Below, one piece after another: positions 6,263 through 6,834 of a stretch of 6,834 nucleotides of DNA. Location of the stretch: positions 1 to 6,834 of the forward strand of contig CAKRWX010000130.1 of the NCBI GenBank assembly GCA_934418055.1, given 5' to 3'. Source of the DNA: an uncultured Lachnospiraceae bacterium. GTDB lineage: Bacteria; Bacillota; Clostridia; Lachnospirales; Lachnospiraceae. Position 1 is the first letter of the stretch, and every line of letters begins with the position of its first letter. The translations under genes and the position numbers were made by a program. The notes under the pieces are model-generated. The model searched no databases and was not told the origin of the DNA. It saw only the letters and a list, made by a program, of their open reading frames with translations.

Positions 6263-6471
6263 TACATACGGCTGATAAAATCCTCCATCTTGTCCGTCTT
6301 CGCCGCAAGTTCTACCCATTCACTGATCTTATTCATATCTTTTTCCTGTTCAATTCTATGAGTAACTTCATCCGGCACTTCTCCCAAGTGGCCTAACATC
6401 CTCATTAGCAGAGAACGCATAATTTGACGTCCCTCTTCCCTGGTATCATCAATTATATCCTGCCACATCAT
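6262..6471 (-). CDS. Candidate internal product of the Rpn gene (C-terminal 69 residues, RpnS-like)
   Basis: Within the Rpn gene, AAGGAGAGG (6478-6486) stands 9 nt (from AAGGAG) before two consecutive in-frame ATGs at 6471 and 6468. Translation there would give MMWQDIIDDTREEG... through the normal stop, 69 residues. A second, weaker in-frame option is GAGGG then the ATG at 6420, giving 52 residues. In studied Rpn systems a small protein translated from inside the gene, RpnS, covers the variable C-terminus and blocks the toxicity of the full-length nuclease. That this gene does the same is inference from RBS strength and position. The Lys-Glu-Arg codons forming the site (AAG GAG AGG) could also occur by chance. 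Confidence 0.45.
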   Translation of the reverse strand: MMWQDIIDDTREEGRQIMRSLLMRMLGHLGEVPDEVTHRIEQEKDMNKISEWVELAAKTDKMEDFISRM

Positions 6472-6834
6472 ATACTGCCTCTCCTTTCCCCGATTCTGCT
6501 TAATCTGACGGATCGTATTCTGAAGCCGGGTTACATATGTATCCTCAAATACTTCAGAATTTCCATCTTGTCCCGCTCTTACAAACTCTAAAAAAGATAC
6601 CAACTCTTCAGAAACCTCATCCGGATTCTTCCCTCTGGTGCTTAAGAAAATGGTTTCTGCTCCATCTCCTAGATTCTTTCCCGTTTCTTTACACACGTTC
6701 TGAAAACTGTAACGGTACTTTCCATCCGAAAACGGATCAAAATCGCAGATAAAAATCACATAAGTGTTCGGCAGCTTCTCATACTTCGCCCCGCTTGCCA
6801 ACAACTCCATATCCATCTGGCTGTGATAATATCT
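6262..6834 (-). CDS. Rpn family recombination-promoting nuclease / PD-(D/E)XK 'transposase', N-terminus cut by window edge
   Basis: The reading frame is open to the window edge and begins in the middle of the protein (RYYHSQMDMELL), so the ATG at 6816 is internal and about 190 C-terminal residues are visible. RYYHSQMD, GAKYEKLPNTYVIFICDFDPF, YSFQNVC and GDGAETIFLSTRG follow the conserved order of the Rpn family just after the nuclease core. The catalytic D...E-x-Q/K residues belong to the missing N-terminal part and cannot be checked. The C-terminal part has a reduced REEGRQ stretch, where relatives often repeat EEGR several times, then GEVPDEVTHRIEQ and a family-typical helical end (ISEWVELAAKTDKMEDF). 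Rpn proteins are DNA endonucleases linked to RecA-independent recombination and to anti-phage defence; many are labelled transposase without evidence of mobility. A strong internal start lies in the C-terminal region, and a short ORF overlaps the stop. Confidence 0.9.
   Translation of the reverse strand, partial: RYYHSQMDMELLASGAKYEKLPNTYVIFICDFDPFSDGKYRYSFQNVCKETGKNLGDGAETIFLSTRGKNPDEVSEELVSFLEFVRAGQDGNSEVFEDTYVTRLQNTIRQIKQNRGKERQYMMWQDIIDDTREEGRQIMRSLLMRMLGHLGEVPDEVTHRIEQEKDMNKISEWVELAAKTDKMEDFISRM
6478..6486 (-). promoter_or_regulatory. Internal Shine-Dalgarno site inside the Rpn gene
   Basis: AAGGAGAGG on the minus strand, as strong as the sites before the annotated starts in this window, with a pair of in-frame ATGs 9 and 12 nt beyond AAGGAG. 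Sites this good are usually avoided inside coding regions, so its placement at the boundary of the variable C-terminus is noteworthy. Confidence 0.5.

Noticed and set aside
6262..6834. Rpn gene as an active transposon
   Set aside because: No terminal inverted repeats or target duplications are visible, and family members are nucleases often mislabelled as transposases.
1..6834. CRISPR arrays, tRNA, rRNA or IS elements
   Set aside because: No regularly spaced direct repeats, cloverleaf-like or rRNA-like sequence, and no IS transposase or paired terminal repeats were seen on reading through the window.

Overview
The window looks like a chromosomal segment from a low-to-moderate GC Gram-positive anaerobe of the Clostridia, most likely a gut Lachnospiraceae. 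This is inferred from gene content, strong AGGAG-type ribosome binding sites, A/T-rich intergenic DNA, and an Rpn-type nuclease of a kind abundant in that family. Nearly everything is on the minus strand. The one clear exception is a short plus-strand gene at 5676-6026.

Layout from low to high coordinate: (1) 1-1398, minus, the N-terminal three quarters of glmS (glucosamine-6-phosphate synthase), cut by the window edge. (2) 1399-1571, an intergenic stretch with a terminator-like hairpin after the next gene, a weak promoter and a small leader hairpin, but no recognisable glmS ribozyme. (3) 1572-2933, minus, a Wzz/CpsC-like polysaccharide chain-length protein fused to a shortened tyrosine-kinase-like domain that has lost its Walker A residues. 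(4) 3027-5549, minus, a large KAP-family P-loop NTPase with four N-terminal membrane segments. (5) 5550-5675, a compact divergent promoter region with two similar extended -10 promoters around inverted repeats. (6) 5676-6026, plus, a small protein with an AT-hook and a coiled coil. (7) 6025-6059, a terminator probably used from both sides. (8) 6037-6262, minus, a short ORF coupled by TAATG to the next gene, plus an overlapping frame-shifted continuation that may be a decayed small gene. (9) 6262-6834, minus, the C-terminal part of an Rpn family nuclease, cut by the window edge, with a strong internal ribosome binding site and ATG that could make a 69-residue C-terminal protein.

How the parts fit: glmS (amino-sugar supply) and the chain-length protein suit a cell-envelope neighbourhood. 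The KAP NTPase, AT-hook protein and Rpn gene have an accessory, possibly anti-phage, character: PifA of plasmid F is a KAP protein, and Rpn proteins are described as toxic defence nucleases. No integrase, IS element or attachment site is visible, so the island idea is inference. The two most checkable novelties are the internal Rpn product (a candidate intragenic antitoxin) and the KAP/AT-hook divergent pair with a shared operator-like region.
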